64,000 nucleotides of DNA, taken from the NCBI RefSeq assembly GCF_000382405.1, contig NZ_KB908259.1, positions 186,001 to 250,000 on the forward strand, given 5' to 3'. This DNA is from Mycobacterium sp. 141. Its GTDB lineage: Bacteria > Actinomycetota > Actinomycetes > Mycobacteriales > Mycobacteriaceae. Positions 31,093 to 41,641 of this stretch are shown here, in pieces (within the stretch, counting starts at the first letter, position 1; each line of letters opens with the position of its first letter). The notes under the pieces are model-generated. The model was not told where the DNA came from. It was given only the letters and a program-made list of their open reading frames with translations, and made no database searches. The position numbers were made by a program, and so were the translations under genes.

Positions 31093-32370
31093 TCAGGTCA
31101 GGTAGCGGTACGTCGGGGATCCGGGCTCGAGCAACTCGACGTGAATATCGGAGGCTCCCATCCGGGCCAGCAGACCTTCCAGGTCGGCAGCCGAGCTCAG
31201 CTGGACCCCACACAGCGCCTCGCCGGTCTCCCGGTTGTTGCGTTTGACGTACTCGAAGAGGGTGATGTCGTCACCAGGCCCGAGCACCTCATCGAGGAAG
31301 CGCCGCAGCGCGCCGGGCTCCTGTGGGAAATCGACCAGGAAGTAATGCTTGAGCCCCAGATGAACCAGCGACCGTTCCAGTACCTCGTTGTATCGGGAGA
31401 CGTCGTTGTTGCCACCGGAAATCAGGCAGACCACGGTGGAGCCGGGCTCGATGTCGGCCTCCAGCAGGGCCGCCACCGACAGGGCACCGGCCGGCTCGGC
31501 GATGATGCCCTCGTTCTGGTACAGGTCGAGCATCGCGGTGCAGACCGCGCCCTCGTCGACGGTGGTGATCGACACCATGTCCCCGGCTGCCGCCAGTGCG
31601 GCGTAGGGCCGCGCACCCGCCCGGGCGACCGCGGCCCCGTCGACGAACTGGTCCACATGCTCGAGGGTGACCGGCTCGCCCGCCGCCAGCGCCGCGATCA
31701 TCGACGCTGCACCAGCCGGCTCGGCACCGAGCACCGATGTGCTGGTGGTGCGCTCCGCCAGATAGGTGGTGATACCGGAGATGCAACCCCCGCCGCCGAC
31801 GGGCACGATCACCAGATCGGGTTCGGCATCGAGTTGCTCAAGCAATTCGGCGGCGATGGTGCCCTGTCCGGCCATGGTGCGCACGTCGTCGTACGGGGGT
31901 ACGAGAGTGGCGCCCGTGCGCGCCACGTCGTCAAGGGCCGCTGCAGCGGCCTGGTCGTAGGTCGCCCCGACGGCGATCAGCTCGATGAACTCCCGGCCGT
32001 GATATCGGATGCGGTCACGCTTCTGCTTGGGAGTCTTGGCCGGCACGTACACCCGGCCGTGGATACCCATCGACCGGCACGCCATCGCGAAGCCCTGAGC
32101 ATGGTTTCCGGCCGAAGAGCACACCACGCCCGCAGCCTTCTCCTCCTCGGACAGCTGGGCCATCAGGTTGAAGGCACCACGCACCTTGTAGGACCGCACT
32201 GCCTGCAGATCTTCGCGCTTGAGGTACACCGTTGCGCCGGTGGCCTCGGACAGCCGCTCGCAAATCTGCAGGGGGCTTTGCGTGACCACGCCGGAAATTC
32301 GCCGGGCAGCCTCATCGATGTCGGCCGCACAAAGCGGCGCAGACGTACGGGGGCTCAGTTCGGCAGTCAC
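31093..32370 (-). CDS. ilvA: Threonine ammonia-lyase (biosynthetic) IlvA
   Basis: PLP enzyme (425 aa) deaminating threonine to 2-oxobutanoate, the first step of isoleucine synthesis. PLP lysine in KREDLQAVRSYKVRGA, SSAGNHAQG, VPVGGGGCISG; C-terminal ACT-like regulatory domain (from about residue 335, HYFLVDFPQEPGALRRF) for isoleucine feedback. Single ACT-like domain, usual for actinobacteria. GTG start at 32370. Convergent with the preceding hypothetical gene. Confidence 0.94.
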   Translation of the reverse strand: MTAELSPRTSAPLCAADIDEAARRISGVVTQSPLQICERLSEATGATVYLKREDLQAVRSYKVRGAFNLMAQLSEEEKAAGVVCSSAGNHAQGFAMACRSMGIHGRVYVPAKTPKQKRDRIRYHGREFIELIAVGATYDQAAAAALDDVARTGATLVPPYDDVRTMAGQGTIAAELLEQLDAEPDLVIVPVGGGGCISGITTYLAERTTSTSVLGAEPAGAASMIAALAAGEPVTLEHVDQFVDGAAVARAGARPYAALAAAGDMVSITTVDEGAVCTAMLDLYQNEGIIAEPAGALSVAALLEADIEPGSTVVCLISGGNNDVSRYNEVLERSLVHLGLKHYFLVDFPQEPGALRRFLDEVLGPGDDITLFEYVKRNNRETGEALCGVQLSSAADLEGLLARMGASDIHVELLEPGSPTYRYLT

Positions 32371-32497
32371 CGGTCAATAGTGCCACCGGCCAGCGGTTTC
32401 ACTTCACCGGGGTGAGCACAGACACCTGGGCCTCGTAGTCGATCCGGAATACGCACGACTATGGCCAAACAGGCAGACAAGGGGTAAACCCATTCTC

Positions 32498-32938
32498 ATG
32501 CGCCACGCCCAACGGCGGATCCGGTCGGTAGGGGCGCGCACCGTGGTGCTCGCCGCTCTGGTGGTAAGCGCGTGTTCGACCCCGCCCGGACCTCCCGCCG
32601 GCGGGAACACCGCGCGGATCACGATCAATGGCCAGCAGTCTTCCACCGCGTTTCCGATCGACTGCACGCAGCGAGCCTGGCTGTGGATCATCGATTCGCT
32701 GCAGAAGGAACCGGGTTTCACTGCGATGGTCGAGACCGGAACTGCCGTCACCCCCAAGGCGGTCCGACTCCGCGGCATCGACGGTTTCACCGGTAGTTGG
32801 GCAGAAGGACGGCAGGGCGCCACCGAGGCCAGTATCAAAGGGGCGACGTTCACCATCACCGGCACGGCACGCGGCGCCCATGACGATCACCCGACCCGAC
32901 CGGCCGATGTTCAGTACCGGCTGGAAGCGCACTGCTGA
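32498..32938 (+). CDS. LpqH (19 kDa antigen)-family lipoprotein
   Basis: 146-aa secreted lipoprotein with a signal peptide and lipobox LVVSAC (Cys about residue 27), followed by a low-complexity STPPGPPAGG spacer. The mature part (ITINGQQSSTAFPIDC... to YRLEAHC) contains the paired cysteines and beta-rich layout of the mycobacterial 19-kDa lipoprotein antigen family (pfam05481). Likely anchored to the membrane outer face; function unknown. TAAACC at 32485-32490 is a weak -10 candidate. Confidence 0.8.
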   Translation: MRHAQRRIRSVGARTVVLAALVVSACSTPPGPPAGGNTARITINGQQSSTAFPIDCTQRAWLWIIDSLQKEPGFTAMVETGTAVTPKAVRLRGIDGFTGSWAEGRQGATEASIKGATFTITGTARGAHDDHPTRPADVQYRLEAHC

Positions 32939-32948
32939 AGTCCTGCGG

Positions 32949-33353
32949 TCACCGACCTTCGAGCAGGCCGCGAAGAGTTTCAAGATCGGCGGTCACTGCG
33001 GCGATATCGGTGTCGAAGTCCTCATCGGAGACCCCCGGCCGCTGCCGCACGGTGAACACCACCTCGCACTGTGCTGCCCCGGGGCTGGCGGCAACCACAC
33101 GCATGGGGTTGTAGACCTCCTCACCGGACGGCAACCGCACCACATGGTCGAGCACGCCGAAAGTGTTGGGCGGGCTGAACTGTACGGTCACCTGTCCCAT
33201 CGGGGAATCCGCCAGCCAGCCGTCGGCCGACGGCCGCAGCGAGCCCCCGGCCAAACCCGCGGCCCAGCGCGACAACTGGTGCGGGTCGGCGGCGAACGCA
33301 TACACCGCTTCGGGCGCGGCATCGATCCAGACACTGATATGACAACTCCGCAT
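32949..33353 (-). CDS. SRPBCC/START-like domain protein (Rv1546-like)
   Basis: 134-aa single-domain protein with the helix-grip opening HISVWIDAAPEAVYAFAADPHQLSRWA, typical of polyketide cyclase/START-like proteins that bind hydrophobic ligands. Corresponds to Rv1546, which in M. tuberculosis is close to dnaE1 (Rv1547) as here. Function unknown. Convergent with the lipoprotein gene, 10 nt apart. Confidence 0.78.
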   Translation of the reverse strand: MRSCHISVWIDAAPEAVYAFAADPHQLSRWAAGLAGGSLRPSADGWLADSPMGQVTVQFSPPNTFGVLDHVVRLPSGEEVYNPMRVVAASPGAAQCEVVFTVRQRPGVSDEDFDTDIAAVTADLETLRGLLEGR

Positions 33354-33545
33354 GTTTCACAGCGTAGGGCGATCCTGTTGGGTAGCGACGCAGCCACCTT
33401 CGTCACCACCATCATCGTGTTCGGCATCTGGTGTTGCCGAAACCGGATTGGTGGTCCACGTCGTGGTGGTGCTGTCCACTGCCAGACGCGTAATCGCCAG
33501 GGCGGTAAACATTTTGGGCTGATCGTTCAACGTGACGGCGGGGTG
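33354..33545. other. Intergenic region
   Basis: Gap between the SRPBCC gene (minus) and the methyltransferase (plus). The small frame seen in it is a shadow with no homologous character. No repeats or hairpins noticed. Confidence 0.3.
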
Positions 33546-33558
33546 TACGGTCGCACTT
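33546..33558 (+). promoter_or_regulatory. Leaderless -10 of the methyltransferase gene
   Basis: TACGGT (33546-33551), 7-nt spacer, ATG 33559. Fixes the start at 33559 rather than the upstream in-frame codon at 33532. Confidence 0.5.
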
Positions 33559-34392
33559 ATGAGGACTGTCATCACCGATCTGACCCCGGTCGAAGAGACG
33601 GCCTTGCTGACGCTGTATGCCCGGGCGTTGGACAATCGCGCGGCGCGCCCGATACTCGGGGATTCGCTGGCCGATTCGGTCGTCGACGATATCGACTACG
33701 ACTTTGCCGGGCTGGGTGTTCAGACCAGCGTGGCGTGCCAGACGGCACTGCGGGCCAAGATGCTCGACGACCGGGTCCGTACCTTCACCTCGGCACATCC
33801 GAACGCCGTCGTGGTCGATCTCGGGGCCGGTCTAGACAGTGGCCTATACCGTGTCTCGCCGCCGGCGACCGTGGACTGGTACCACATCGACCTCGCGGGC
33901 ATCAGCGCCTTGCGCGAGGGTCTCCTGCCTCCGGATCCACGCTCACACATCGTGGCGGCGTCGCTGGCCGCCCCTGATTGGGCAGCGACGATTCCGGCGG
34001 ATCGGCCCACCATGCTGGTGGCCGACGGGTTGTTGGCATTCCTCACCGAACCGGTGATCGCCGGCATCTTCCGCGGCATCACCGAGCACTTCCACACTGG
34101 CGAGATCGCCTTCAACGACTACGGCGGGATCGGCTGGTTCAGCCGCGCAGCACTCAAGTTCTATCCCCAGAAAATGTTCAAAGACGTTGGTAGTCAATGG
34201 GGATACCTCGGATTCAAAGACGCTCACCATCCGCAGACCTGGAATCCGCGGCTGCGCCTCGTCGAGGAGGCCAGCCTCACCCACGCCGACGAAGTCGACC
34301 TCTTCCCCCGATGGCTGCGAATCGCCACCCGCCTGATGGGGAAGACGAAGGCGACAGCGCGCAAGGGACGGATCCTGCGTTACCGGTTCTAA
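33559..34392 (+). CDS. Leucine carboxyl methyltransferase-family SAM methyltransferase
   Basis: 277-aa class I SAM-dependent methyltransferase of the PPM1/LCMT/TcmP type (PF04072), large in mycobacteria. SAM-binding loop [16 protein letters not shown] (about residues 84-99), [15 protein letters not shown]. Probably a small-molecule or polyketide methyltransferase; substrate unknown. Its TAA overlaps the convergent dnaE1 stop by 4 nt (34389-34392), so no terminator fits between them. Confidence 0.85.
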   Translation: MRTVITDLTPVEETALLTLYARALDNRAARPILGDSLADSVVDDIDYDFAGLGVQTSVACQTALRAKMLDDRVRTFTSAHPNAVVVDLGAGLDSGLYRVSPPATVDWYHIDLAGISALREGLLPPDPRSHIVAASLAAPDWAATIPADRPTMLVADGLLAFLTEPVIAGIFRGITEHFHTGEIAFNDYGGIGWFSRAALKFYPQKMFKDVGSQWGYLGFKDAHHPQTWNPRLRLVEEASLTHADEVDLFPRWLRIATRLMGKTKATARKGRILRYRF

Positions 34393-37300
34393 CCCAGACA
34401 GCCGGGCCCCAACAGCGCCTTGAGATCACCCATCAATGCCGACGACGGCGTCACCCGCAGCGACTGATCCAACTCCAGGGTCGTGATCCGCTCACCGCTG
34501 ATCAGCCGCAGATGCACCTGGGCTGTACCCGGATGATTGGCCAGCACTTGCTTGAGCGCACTGACCTTGTCAATGGTGCACTGCCGGGTCGGCAAGCTCA
34601 CCGCAAGAGGCCGGTCGGCCTGGGCGCTGGTGAAATCCGGCACCACGAGCTCGTGCGCGATGAGCGAGATCCGGTCGTCACGCGCAGCAACTTTGGCCTT
34701 GACCAACACCACCACGTCGTCAGCGATCTCGCCACCGAACAGCGAATATGTCTGCGGGAAGAACAGCACCTCGATACCACCGGTGAGATCTTCCAATTGT
34801 GCTGACGCCCAAGGCAATCCGTTCTTGTTGACGCGGCGGTTGACCGAGGCCAGGATGCCGCCGACCACTACCTGGGCGTCGTTGGCGACGTCACCGTCGA
34901 GGATCGCCGGGATCTGGTCATCGACCTGGGCGGACAGCAGATGCGCGACGCCGTTGAGCGGATGGCCGGACACGTACAGGCCGAGCATCTCACGTTCGAG
35001 CGCCAGCTTGTGCTTGTCATCCCACTCCTCGTCGGGGACTTTGATGGTGAACGCGGCGTCTCCGGAATCAGCGGCGTCACCGCCACCGAACAAGTCGAAC
35101 TGCCCCATCGCCTCGGCCTTCTTGGTACCGAGCACCGAATCGACGGCATCGGTGTGCACGAGGAACAGGCCTTTGCGCGGATGGCCGAGAGAGTCGAACG
35201 CGCCGGCCTTGATCAGCGATTCGGTGACCTTCTTGTTGCACGCCGCGATGTCGATCTTGTTGAGGTAGTCCGAGAAGTCGGTGTACTTGCCCTTCTCGGC
35301 ACGGGTACTCACGAGCGACGACACGACATTCGCGCCGACGTTGCGCACCGCACCGAGCCCGAACCGGATGTCGGCTCCCACCGAGGCGAAGTTCTGCACC
35401 GACTCATTGACGTCGGGCGGCAACACCGTGATGCCGAGCCTGCGGCAGTCCGCGAGATACACCGCGGCTTTGTCCTTGTCGTCACCGACCGAGGTGAGCA
35501 GGCCCGCCATGTACTCGGCCGGGTAATTCGCCTTGAGATAGGCCGTCCAGTAGGACACCAAGCCGTAGCCGGCCGCGTGCGATTTGTTGAACGCGTAGCC
35601 GGCGAACGGAAGGATGGTGTCCCACAAGGCTTTCACCGCACCCTCGGAGAAGCCGTTGGCGGTCATGCCCTCCTTGAAGCCCTTGTACTCGGCCTCGAGC
35701 ACCTCAAGCTTCTTCTTACCCATGGCCTTTCGGAGCGCATCGGCTTTGCCCATCGAGTACGAGGCGACCTTCTGCGCGATGAACATGATCTGCTCTTGGT
35801 AGACGATCAGGCCGTAGGTCTCGGAAAGGATGTCTTTGAGCGATTCCTCGAGTTCGGGGTGGATCGGTTTGATCGCCTGCCGCCCGTTCTTGCGGTCGGC
35901 GTAGTCGTTGTGGGCGTTCATGCCCATGGGGCCGGGCCGGTACAGGGCCAGCACCGCGACAATGTCGTTGAACCCGGTGGGCTGCATGCGGCGCAGCAGG
36001 TCCCGCATCGGACCACCGTCGAGCTGGAACACCCCGAGGGTGTCACCGCGGCCGAGCAGTTCGTAGGCGGCCGGGTCGTCGAATGGCAGCGTTTCGAGGT
36101 CGAGGTCGATACCGCGGTTGGCCTTGATGTTCTCGATGCAGTCGCCGATGATCGTCAGGTTCCGCAGGCCCAGGAAGTCCATCTTCAGCAGGCCGATGGC
36201 CTCGCATGACGGGTAATCCCAACCGGTGATGACCGCGCCGTCCTGGGGCCGCTTCCACAGCGGAATGGCGTCGATGAGCGGTTCGGAGCTCATGATCACC
36301 GCGCATGCGTGCACACCTGCGTTGCGGACCAGGCCCTCAAGGCCGCGTGCCGTCTCGTAGATGGTGCGCACATCCGGATCGGTGTCGAGCAGGCCGCGGA
36401 CTTCGGCGGCTTCCTTGTACCGCTCATGGCTCGGATCGGTGATACCCGACAGCGGGATGTCCTTGGCCATGATCGGCGGTGGGAGCGCCTTGGTGATCCG
36501 ATCGGCGATGGCGAAGCCCGGCTGACCGTAGTGGACACGCGCCGAGTCCTTCAGCGCCGCTTTGGTTTTGATGGTGCCGAAGGTGATGACCTGGGCGACC
36601 CGGTCGCTGCCCCACTTGTTGGCCGCATAGCGAAGCATCTCACCGCGGCGACGGTCGTCGAAGTCGATGTCGATGTCGGGGGCCGACGGACGTTCGGGGT
36701 TGAGGAACCGCTCGAACAGCAGCCCGTGCGGGATCGGGTCGATATTGGTGATACCGAGCGCATAGGCCACCAGGGATCCGGCGGCCGAGCCGCGGCCCGG
36801 GCCGACCCTGATGTCGACCGAGCGGGCGTAGTTAATCAGGTCGGCGACGATGAGAAAGTAGGACGGGAAGCCCTTGTCGCAGATGACCTTGATCTCGTAG
36901 GCGGCGCGGTCCGAGTACTCGGCAGGCACGGCATCGCCCCGGAATCGCCGCTGTAACCCCGCGGTCACCTCGTGGGTCAGCCACGACGCCTGATCATGGC
37001 CTTCGGGAACCGGGAACACCGGCATCCGGTCGGTCGGGGTCCACACGTCGGCGTAGGACTGGACCCGCTCGCCGATGAGGACCGTGGAATCGCACGCGCC
37101 GGGCACCTGCGAGTCCCACAGCGCCCGCATCTCTTCGGCCGATTTGAGGTAGTAGCCGTCACCATCGAATTTGAAGCGGTTCGGGTCGGACAGCGTCTTG
37201 CCCGTCTGGATGCAGAGCAGCGCCTCGTGGTTCTGCGACGCCTCGCGCGTCACGTAGTGACAGTCGTTGGTGGCCAGCGGTGGGATGGCAAGCTTCTGCC

Positions 37301-37946
37301 CGATCTCCAGGAGGCCCTCCCGGACGCGACGCTCGATGTCGAGGCCGTGGTCCATGAGCTCCAGGAAGAAGTTCTCCTTGCCGAAAATGTCGCGCCACTT
37401 GGCGGCCGCTTCGAGCGCCTCGTCCCGATGACCGAGCCGCAGCCGGGTCTGCACCTCCCCGGACGGGCACCCCGTGGTTGCGATGATGCCCTCGGCATGC
37501 TCGGCGATGATCTCGGCGTCCATCCGCGACCATTTGCCGAGCTGACCTTCGAAGGACGCCAGCGACGAGAGCTTGAACAAGTTGCGCAGACCGGTGGCAT
37601 TCTCGGCCATCATCGTCATGTGGGTGTAGGCACCGCTACCCGAGACGTCGTCGCCCTTCTGACTCGGGTCACCCCATTGGACCCGCTTGGTGTCGAACCG
37701 CGACGCGGGAGCGATGTACGCCTCGACGCCGATGATCGGTTTGATGCCGGCCTTGGTCGCCGAGTTGTAGAACTCGCTGGCGCCGAACATGTTGCCGTGG
37801 TCGGTCATGCCGATCGCGGGCATACCCAGCCGCTGCGCCTCGGCGAGCATCGGAGTGATCTTCGCGGCGCCGTCCAGCATCGAGTACTCGGTGTGGTTGT
37901 GCAAGTGCACAAAGGATCCTGAAGACCCCGAAGATGAACCGCTCAT
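34389..37946 (-). CDS. dnaE1: DNA polymerase III alpha subunit DnaE1
   Basis: Main replicative polymerase, 1185 aa. N-terminal PHP domain ([26 protein letters not shown]), which in mycobacteria has 3'-5' proofreading activity. C-family palm with the metal-binding aspartates in [12 protein letters not shown] (about residues 420-435), [12 protein letters not shown], then helix-hairpin-helix, OB-fold and C-terminal domains. The PHP metal-site His and Asp residues look intact in the visible motifs. A TAGACT hexamer lies 9 nt before the ATG and could be the -10 of a near-leaderless mRNA. Single gene, convergent with the methyltransferase. Confidence 0.97.
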   Translation of the reverse strand: MSGSSSGSSGSFVHLHNHTEYSMLDGAAKITPMLAEAQRLGMPAIGMTDHGNMFGASEFYNSATKAGIKPIIGVEAYIAPASRFDTKRVQWGDPSQKGDDVSGSGAYTHMTMMAENATGLRNLFKLSSLASFEGQLGKWSRMDAEIIAEHAEGIIATTGCPSGEVQTRLRLGHRDEALEAAAKWRDIFGKENFFLELMDHGLDIERRVREGLLEIGQKLAIPPLATNDCHYVTREASQNHEALLCIQTGKTLSDPNRFKFDGDGYYLKSAEEMRALWDSQVPGACDSTVLIGERVQSYADVWTPTDRMPVFPVPEGHDQASWLTHEVTAGLQRRFRGDAVPAEYSDRAAYEIKVICDKGFPSYFLIVADLINYARSVDIRVGPGRGSAAGSLVAYALGITNIDPIPHGLLFERFLNPERPSAPDIDIDFDDRRRGEMLRYAANKWGSDRVAQVITFGTIKTKAALKDSARVHYGQPGFAIADRITKALPPPIMAKDIPLSGITDPSHERYKEAAEVRGLLDTDPDVRTIYETARGLEGLVRNAGVHACAVIMSSEPLIDAIPLWKRPQDGAVITGWDYPSCEAIGLLKMDFLGLRNLTIIGDCIENIKANRGIDLDLETLPFDDPAAYELLGRGDTLGVFQLDGGPMRDLLRRMQPTGFNDIVAVLALYRPGPMGMNAHNDYADRKNGRQAIKPIHPELEESLKDILSETYGLIVYQEQIMFIAQKVASYSMGKADALRKAMGKKKLEVLEAEYKGFKEGMTANGFSEGAVKALWDTILPFAGYAFNKSHAAGYGLVSYWTAYLKANYPAEYMAGLLTSVGDDKDKAAVYLADCRRLGITVLPPDVNESVQNFASVGADIRFGLGAVRNVGANVVSSLVSTRAEKGKYTDFSDYLNKIDIAACNKKVTESLIKAGAFDSLGHPRKGLFLVHTDAVDSVLGTKKAEAMGQFDLFGGGDAADSGDAAFTIKVPDEEWDDKHKLALEREMLGLYVSGHPLNGVAHLLSAQVDDQIPAILDGDVANDAQVVVGGILASVNRRVNKNGLPWASAQLEDLTGGIEVLFFPQTYSLFGGEIADDVVVLVKAKVAARDDRISLIAHELVVPDFTSAQADRPLAVSLPTRQCTIDKVSALKQVLANHPGTAQVHLRLISGERITTLELDQSLRVTPSSALMGDLKALLGPGCLG

Positions 37947-38066
37947 AGGGTGGCCAGTCTATTGCGGCCCACCGACACATCCGAGCGTGTCGCCGAGCGT
38001 GTCCCCAGCCACAGCTCAGTAGGCCCGCTCATCTCCGTCCGGCAACCCGGTGTTTGTCTCGGGCTG

Positions 38067-38990
38067 TCACAGTGACGACGATTCCGGTTCGATTCGATCG
38101 ACAGACCCTGAAAAGGGCTCCGGAGTTTTCCTCCCGATCGCCCCGAGGGTCATGATGATCAGCGCCAGCCAGATCAGCGCGAACCCGACCCACCGGCCCA
38201 ACGGCATCGGTTCATGTCCGATGAACACACCCCACGCCATCTGCAGAGCCGGGTTGAGATAGAACAGCAGCCCCAGGGTGACCAGCGGGAGTCGTTGCGC
38301 CGCGGCAGCGAACAGCAACAGCGGGATCGCCGTGACCGGGCCGGCCAGCAACAACAGGGCCGCGTGCCGGGCGCCGCTGTTGAGGAAATGCCCGTGCCCG
38401 AGCACACCGAGAGTGATCAGGTATCCCGCGGCCAGCGGCAGCGCCAGCAACGTCTCGACCGCCACACTGACCCGTGGATCGGCCGCCACCACCTTCTTGA
38501 CCAGTCCGTAGACGGCGAACGACACGGCCAGCACGGCGGCGATGTACGGCGGCGCACCGACCTGCGCGGTCAGCACCGCGACCGCGGCTACGGCGATGGC
38601 CAGGGCCACCGCCTGCCAGCGGTTGATGCGTTCACGGAACACCGCGACCCCGAGTGCGACGGTCACGAGTGGGTTGATGAAGTACCCGAGCGCGGCGTCG
38701 ACGACGTGGCCGTTGGTGACCGCGTATATGTAGGTGCCCCAGTTCACGGAGATGAGCGCCGCCGCAGCCAGCAGTTGCAGCCAGGTGCGCAGGCTCAGCT
38801 TCCGCAGATCGCCGAGCCGACGCGCGACAGCCAGCACCAGGAGCAGGAACACCGCGCTCCAGACGATGCGGTGCGCGAGCACCTCGAGCGCTCCGGCCGG
38901 CAGCAGGAGCAGGAAGAACCCGGGGCACAGGCCCCACCAGATGTAGGCGGTTGCGCCGTAGAGCACTCCGGTCCGGCGCGCGTCACTCAC
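38067..38990 (-). CDS. rarD: RarD/EamA-family transporter
   Basis: 307-aa membrane protein of the drug/metabolite transporter superfamily with ten TM segments. RarD signature: GVLYGATAYIWWGLCPGFF, VLAHRIVWSAVFLL, LQLLAAAALISVNWGTYIYAV, DAALGYFINPLVTVALGV, YLNPALQMAWGV. Substrate unknown in this family (some are chloramphenicol-linked). GTG start at 38990, 2 nt after the rluD stop; upstream extension rejected. A hydrophilic tail of about 25 residues ends the protein. Confidence 0.86.
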   Translation of the reverse strand: MSDARRTGVLYGATAYIWWGLCPGFFLLLLPAGALEVLAHRIVWSAVFLLLVLAVARRLGDLRKLSLRTWLQLLAAAALISVNWGTYIYAVTNGHVVDAALGYFINPLVTVALGVAVFRERINRWQAVALAIAVAAVAVLTAQVGAPPYIAAVLAVSFAVYGLVKKVVAADPRVSVAVETLLALPLAAGYLITLGVLGHGHFLNSGARHAALLLLAGPVTAIPLLLFAAAAQRLPLVTLGLLFYLNPALQMAWGVFIGHEPMPLGRWVGFALIWLALIIMTLGAIGRKTPEPFSGSVDRIEPESSSL

Positions 38991-38992
38991 GG

Positions 38993-39916
38993 TCAGTGCT
39001 GGCGGAGCACATCGAGGGCATGCTGCAGGTCTGCCGGATACGGACTGGTGATCTCGATGCGGCGGCCGTCGGCCGGGTGCGCGAAGGCCAGCGACCGGGC
39101 ATGCAGCCACTGGCGTTCGAGTTTGAGCCGCTTCGCCAGCGTCGGATCGGCGCCGTAGGTGAGGTCACCGCAGCACGGATGGTGCAGTGCCGCGAAATGG
39201 ACCCGGATCTGATGGGTGCGGCCGGTTTCCAGGGCGATGTCGACCAGGCTTGCGGCCTGGAAGGCCTCGATCGTGTCGTAGTGGGTGACGCTGTGGCGGC
39301 CGTCCTCGACCACCGCGAACTTCCAGTCGTGGCCCCGGTGCCTGCCGATCGGCGCGTCGATGGTGCCGCTCGACGGGTCGGGGTGCCCCTGCACCAGCGC
39401 GTGGTACCGCTTGTCGACGGTGCGCTGCTTGAATGCCCGCTTGAGTGCGGTGTAGGCGCGCTCCGAACGCGCCACCACCATGACCCCCGAGGTGCCGACG
39501 TCCAGGCGTTGCACGATGCCCTGTCGCTCGTGGATACCCGACGTGCTGATCCGGAAGCCCGCGGCCGCCAACCCGCCCAGCACCGTCGGACCGTGCCAGC
39601 CGACCGTGGCATGCGCAGCGACGCCCGGCGGCTTGTCCACCGCGACGACGTCGTCATCGGAGTAGAGGATGGTCATGCCCTCGATGTCGACGGGGGTGTT
39701 CTCGACCTGCGCTGGAGACTCGGGCAGCCGCACCTCCAGCCAGGCCCCGGCGACCAGCTTGTCTGACTTGGCTGCCGGCGCGCCGTCGAGGTCGACGCCA
39801 CCGTCCTCGGCCAGTGCCGCCACGGCGGTCCGTGACAGCCCGAGTAGCCGCGCCAACCCGGCGTCGACCCGCATACCAGCCAGCCCCTCGGGGACCGGCA
39901 TCGACCGCGTGGCCAC
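38993..39916 (-). CDS. RluA/RluD-family pseudouridine synthase
   Basis: 307-aa enzyme with an N-terminal S4 RNA-binding domain (about residues 10-65) and a catalytic RluA-type domain. Active-site Asp motif is [14 protein letters not shown]; others are [18 protein letters not shown] and [22 protein letters not shown]. It probably modifies 23S rRNA like RluD, but the family also contains RluA/RluC types, so I leave the target open. GTG start overlaps the lspA TAG (TAGTG). Confidence 0.88.
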   Translation of the reverse strand: MATRSMPVPEGLAGMRVDAGLARLLGLSRTAVAALAEDGGVDLDGAPAAKSDKLVAGAWLEVRLPESPAQVENTPVDIEGMTILYSDDDVVAVDKPPGVAAHATVGWHGPTVLGGLAAAGFRISTSGIHERQGIVQRLDVGTSGVMVVARSERAYTALKRAFKQRTVDKRYHALVQGHPDPSSGTIDAPIGRHRGHDWKFAVVEDGRHSVTHYDTIEAFQAASLVDIALETGRTHQIRVHFAALHHPCCGDLTYGADPTLAKRLKLERQWLHARSLAFAHPADGRRIEITSPYPADLQHALDVLRQH

Positions 39917-40629
39917 TATGACGGATCGGCCTGGCGGCCGACCGGGCTCGACTCGTCGGCCGGATCCTGTGCGACCTGGTCGCCGGCTTTCTCAGGCTGC
40001 GCAGTGTCGGCCTCGGCAGTATCGGTCTTCTCGGGCGCCGCCTTCGCCGGCGCCTCATCCGGTTGCTCGTCGGGCTGACGCCGGCCGACGGTATCGAAGT
40101 CGAAGCCGAACAACGACAACGCCACCAGCAGGATCGCACCGCCCACCACGGAAGGGTCGGCCACGTTGAACACCGGCCACCAACCGACGGAGAAGAAGTC
40201 GACCACGTGGCCACGCAGCGGCCCTGGCGACCGGAAGAACCGGTCCACCAGGTTGCCCATGGCACCGCCGAGGATCATGCCGAGCCCGATCGCCCACCAC
40301 GGCGAGACCAGGCGACGTCCCATCCAGATGATGCCGATGACGACCCCGGTGGCAATCAGCGTCAACAGCCACGTGTAACTGGTCGCCATGGAGAATGCGG
40401 CGCCGGAGTTGCGGACCAGCGTCCAGGTCACCGTGTCCCCGATGATCGAGACCGGCTGGCCAGGCGTCAACAGCCGCACTGCGAGCACTTTGGTCACGAC
40501 GTCGAGGAACAGCACGACCCCGGCAACGGTCAGCAGCAGGGGCAGTCGGCGTCGGGGCGGGGCAGGGGACGCGGTGTCCCCGGAAGCCTCGGTCACCGGC
40601 TCCGCCGGGGTGGGGGTTTCCTCAGTCAC
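39916..40629 (-). CDS. lspA: Lipoprotein signal peptidase LspA
   Basis: 237-aa aspartic peptidase of the inner membrane that cleaves prolipoproteins. Four TM segments (about residues 30-50, 85-105, 112-132 and 160-185). Catalytic aspartates in [12 protein letters not shown] and [12 protein letters not shown]. Both termini are longer than in E. coli: an N-terminal acidic stretch of about 27 aa and a C-terminal hydrophilic tail of about 50 aa rich in Asp, Glu, Pro and Ala, predicted disordered. Start is GTG 40629. Coupled with the downstream rluA-type gene. Confidence 0.93.
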   Translation of the reverse strand: MTEETPTPAEPVTEASGDTASPAPPRRRLPLLLTVAGVVLFLDVVTKVLAVRLLTPGQPVSIIGDTVTWTLVRNSGAAFSMATSYTWLLTLIATGVVIGIIWMGRRLVSPWWAIGLGMILGGAMGNLVDRFFRSPGPLRGHVVDFFSVGWWPVFNVADPSVVGGAILLVALSLFGFDFDTVGRRQPDEQPDEAPAKAAPEKTDTAEADTAQPEKAGDQVAQDPADESSPVGRQADPS

Positions 40630-40658
40630 TCCCCCATCATCCCAAAGTGTCGATGCGC

Positions 40659-40671
40659 GACAATCTCAGCC
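40659..40671 (+). promoter_or_regulatory. Possible leaderless -10 of ansA
   Basis: GACAAT (40659-40664), 7-nt spacer, GTG 40672. Same hexamer and spacing as at hisD, so probably a non-canonical mycobacterial -10. Confidence 0.4.
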
Positions 40672-41619
40672 GTGCACAAGCCCGTGACTCTGACCGTCAT
40701 CACCACCGGCGGGACCATCGCCACGAGCACCGACGGCGCCGGGGTACGGCGCCCCACCCGGACCGGGACCGACCTGACCGCGGACCTCGACGTCGCCGCC
40801 GATATCGAGATCATCGATCTGCTGGCCATGGACAGCGCCATGATGACACCGGCTGACTGGGACCGGATCCGGGCTTCAGTCGAGTTGGCGGCGAGCAGTT
40901 CCGACGGTGTGGTGATCACCCATGGGACCGACACCATGGAGGAAACCGCGCTGTGGCTTGAGCTGACCTATGCCGGGGCCGTGCCGGTGGTTCTTACCGG
41001 CGCTCAGCGCAGTTCCGACGCGCCGGACGCCGACGGGCCCGCCAACCTACACGATGCGCTCGCGGTGGCGGCCAGCCCGCAGACCCGTGACCTCGGCGTC
41101 CTGGTCACGTTCGCCGGCACAGTGTGGCAACCACTCGGGCTGCGGAAGGACTCCACCGTGAACCTCGCAGGGTTTGCGGGTACCGCGGTGGGCGCGGTCA
41201 CCGCGGGGATGTTCGAGCCCGGCTTAGCCAAGGTGCGACCCCAGCTGGGTGGGCTGGCCGCCACGATCGCGCCCCGGGTCGACATCATCGCGGCCTACCC
41301 GGGCAGCGACGCTGTCGCCATGGACGCCTGCGTCGCCGCCGGGGCGCGCGGGATCGTGCTGGAGGCCATGGGCTCGGGCAACGCGGGTGAGCCGATCATC
41401 GACGGCGTACGCAGGCACACCGCCGCCGGCGTGCCGGTTGCGGTGTCCACCCGGGTACCTCACGGGCCGGTCAGGCCCGATTACGGACCTGGTCAACGCC
41501 TTCTCGACGCAGGCGCGGTACTGGTACCGAGCCTGCGTCCCGGCCAGGCTCGGGTATTGCTGATGGCGGCCATCGCCTCGGGGCAACCGGTGCGCGGCAT
41601 CGTCGGCCAATGGGGTTGA
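40672..41619 (+). CDS. ansA: L-asparaginase AnsA
   Basis: Type I/II asparaginase (315 aa) hydrolysing asparagine to aspartate. Catalytic Thr motifs ITTGGTIAT near the N-terminus and [15 protein letters not shown] near residue 84 are complete. No signal peptide, so probably cytosolic. I start at GTG 40672, just before the conserved strand; the upstream frame overlaps lspA. Stand-alone gene. Confidence 0.92.
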   Translation: MHKPVTLTVITTGGTIATSTDGAGVRRPTRTGTDLTADLDVAADIEIIDLLAMDSAMMTPADWDRIRASVELAASSSDGVVITHGTDTMEETALWLELTYAGAVPVVLTGAQRSSDAPDADGPANLHDALAVAASPQTRDLGVLVTFAGTVWQPLGLRKDSTVNLAGFAGTAVGAVTAGMFEPGLAKVRPQLGGLAATIAPRVDIIAAYPGSDAVAMDACVAAGARGIVLEAMGSGNAGEPIIDGVRRHTAAGVPVAVSTRVPHGPVRPDYGPGQRLLDAGAVLVPSLRPGQARVLLMAAIASGQPVRGIVGQWG

Positions 41620-41641
41620 CTGCTCCGGTTCAATGGAATAC

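Noticed and set aside
32628..33977. 449-codon plus-strand frame over the lipoprotein, the SRPBCC gene and the methyltransferase 5' end
   Set aside because: It covers three well-supported genes in another frame; low-complexity Arg-rich sequence typical of a shadow.
37947..38066. Possible promoter or terminator in the dnaE1-rarD gap
   Set aside because: Only a TAGACT hexamer 9 nt before dnaE1 and a short CGAGCGTGTC direct repeat are seen; too weak to annotate separately.
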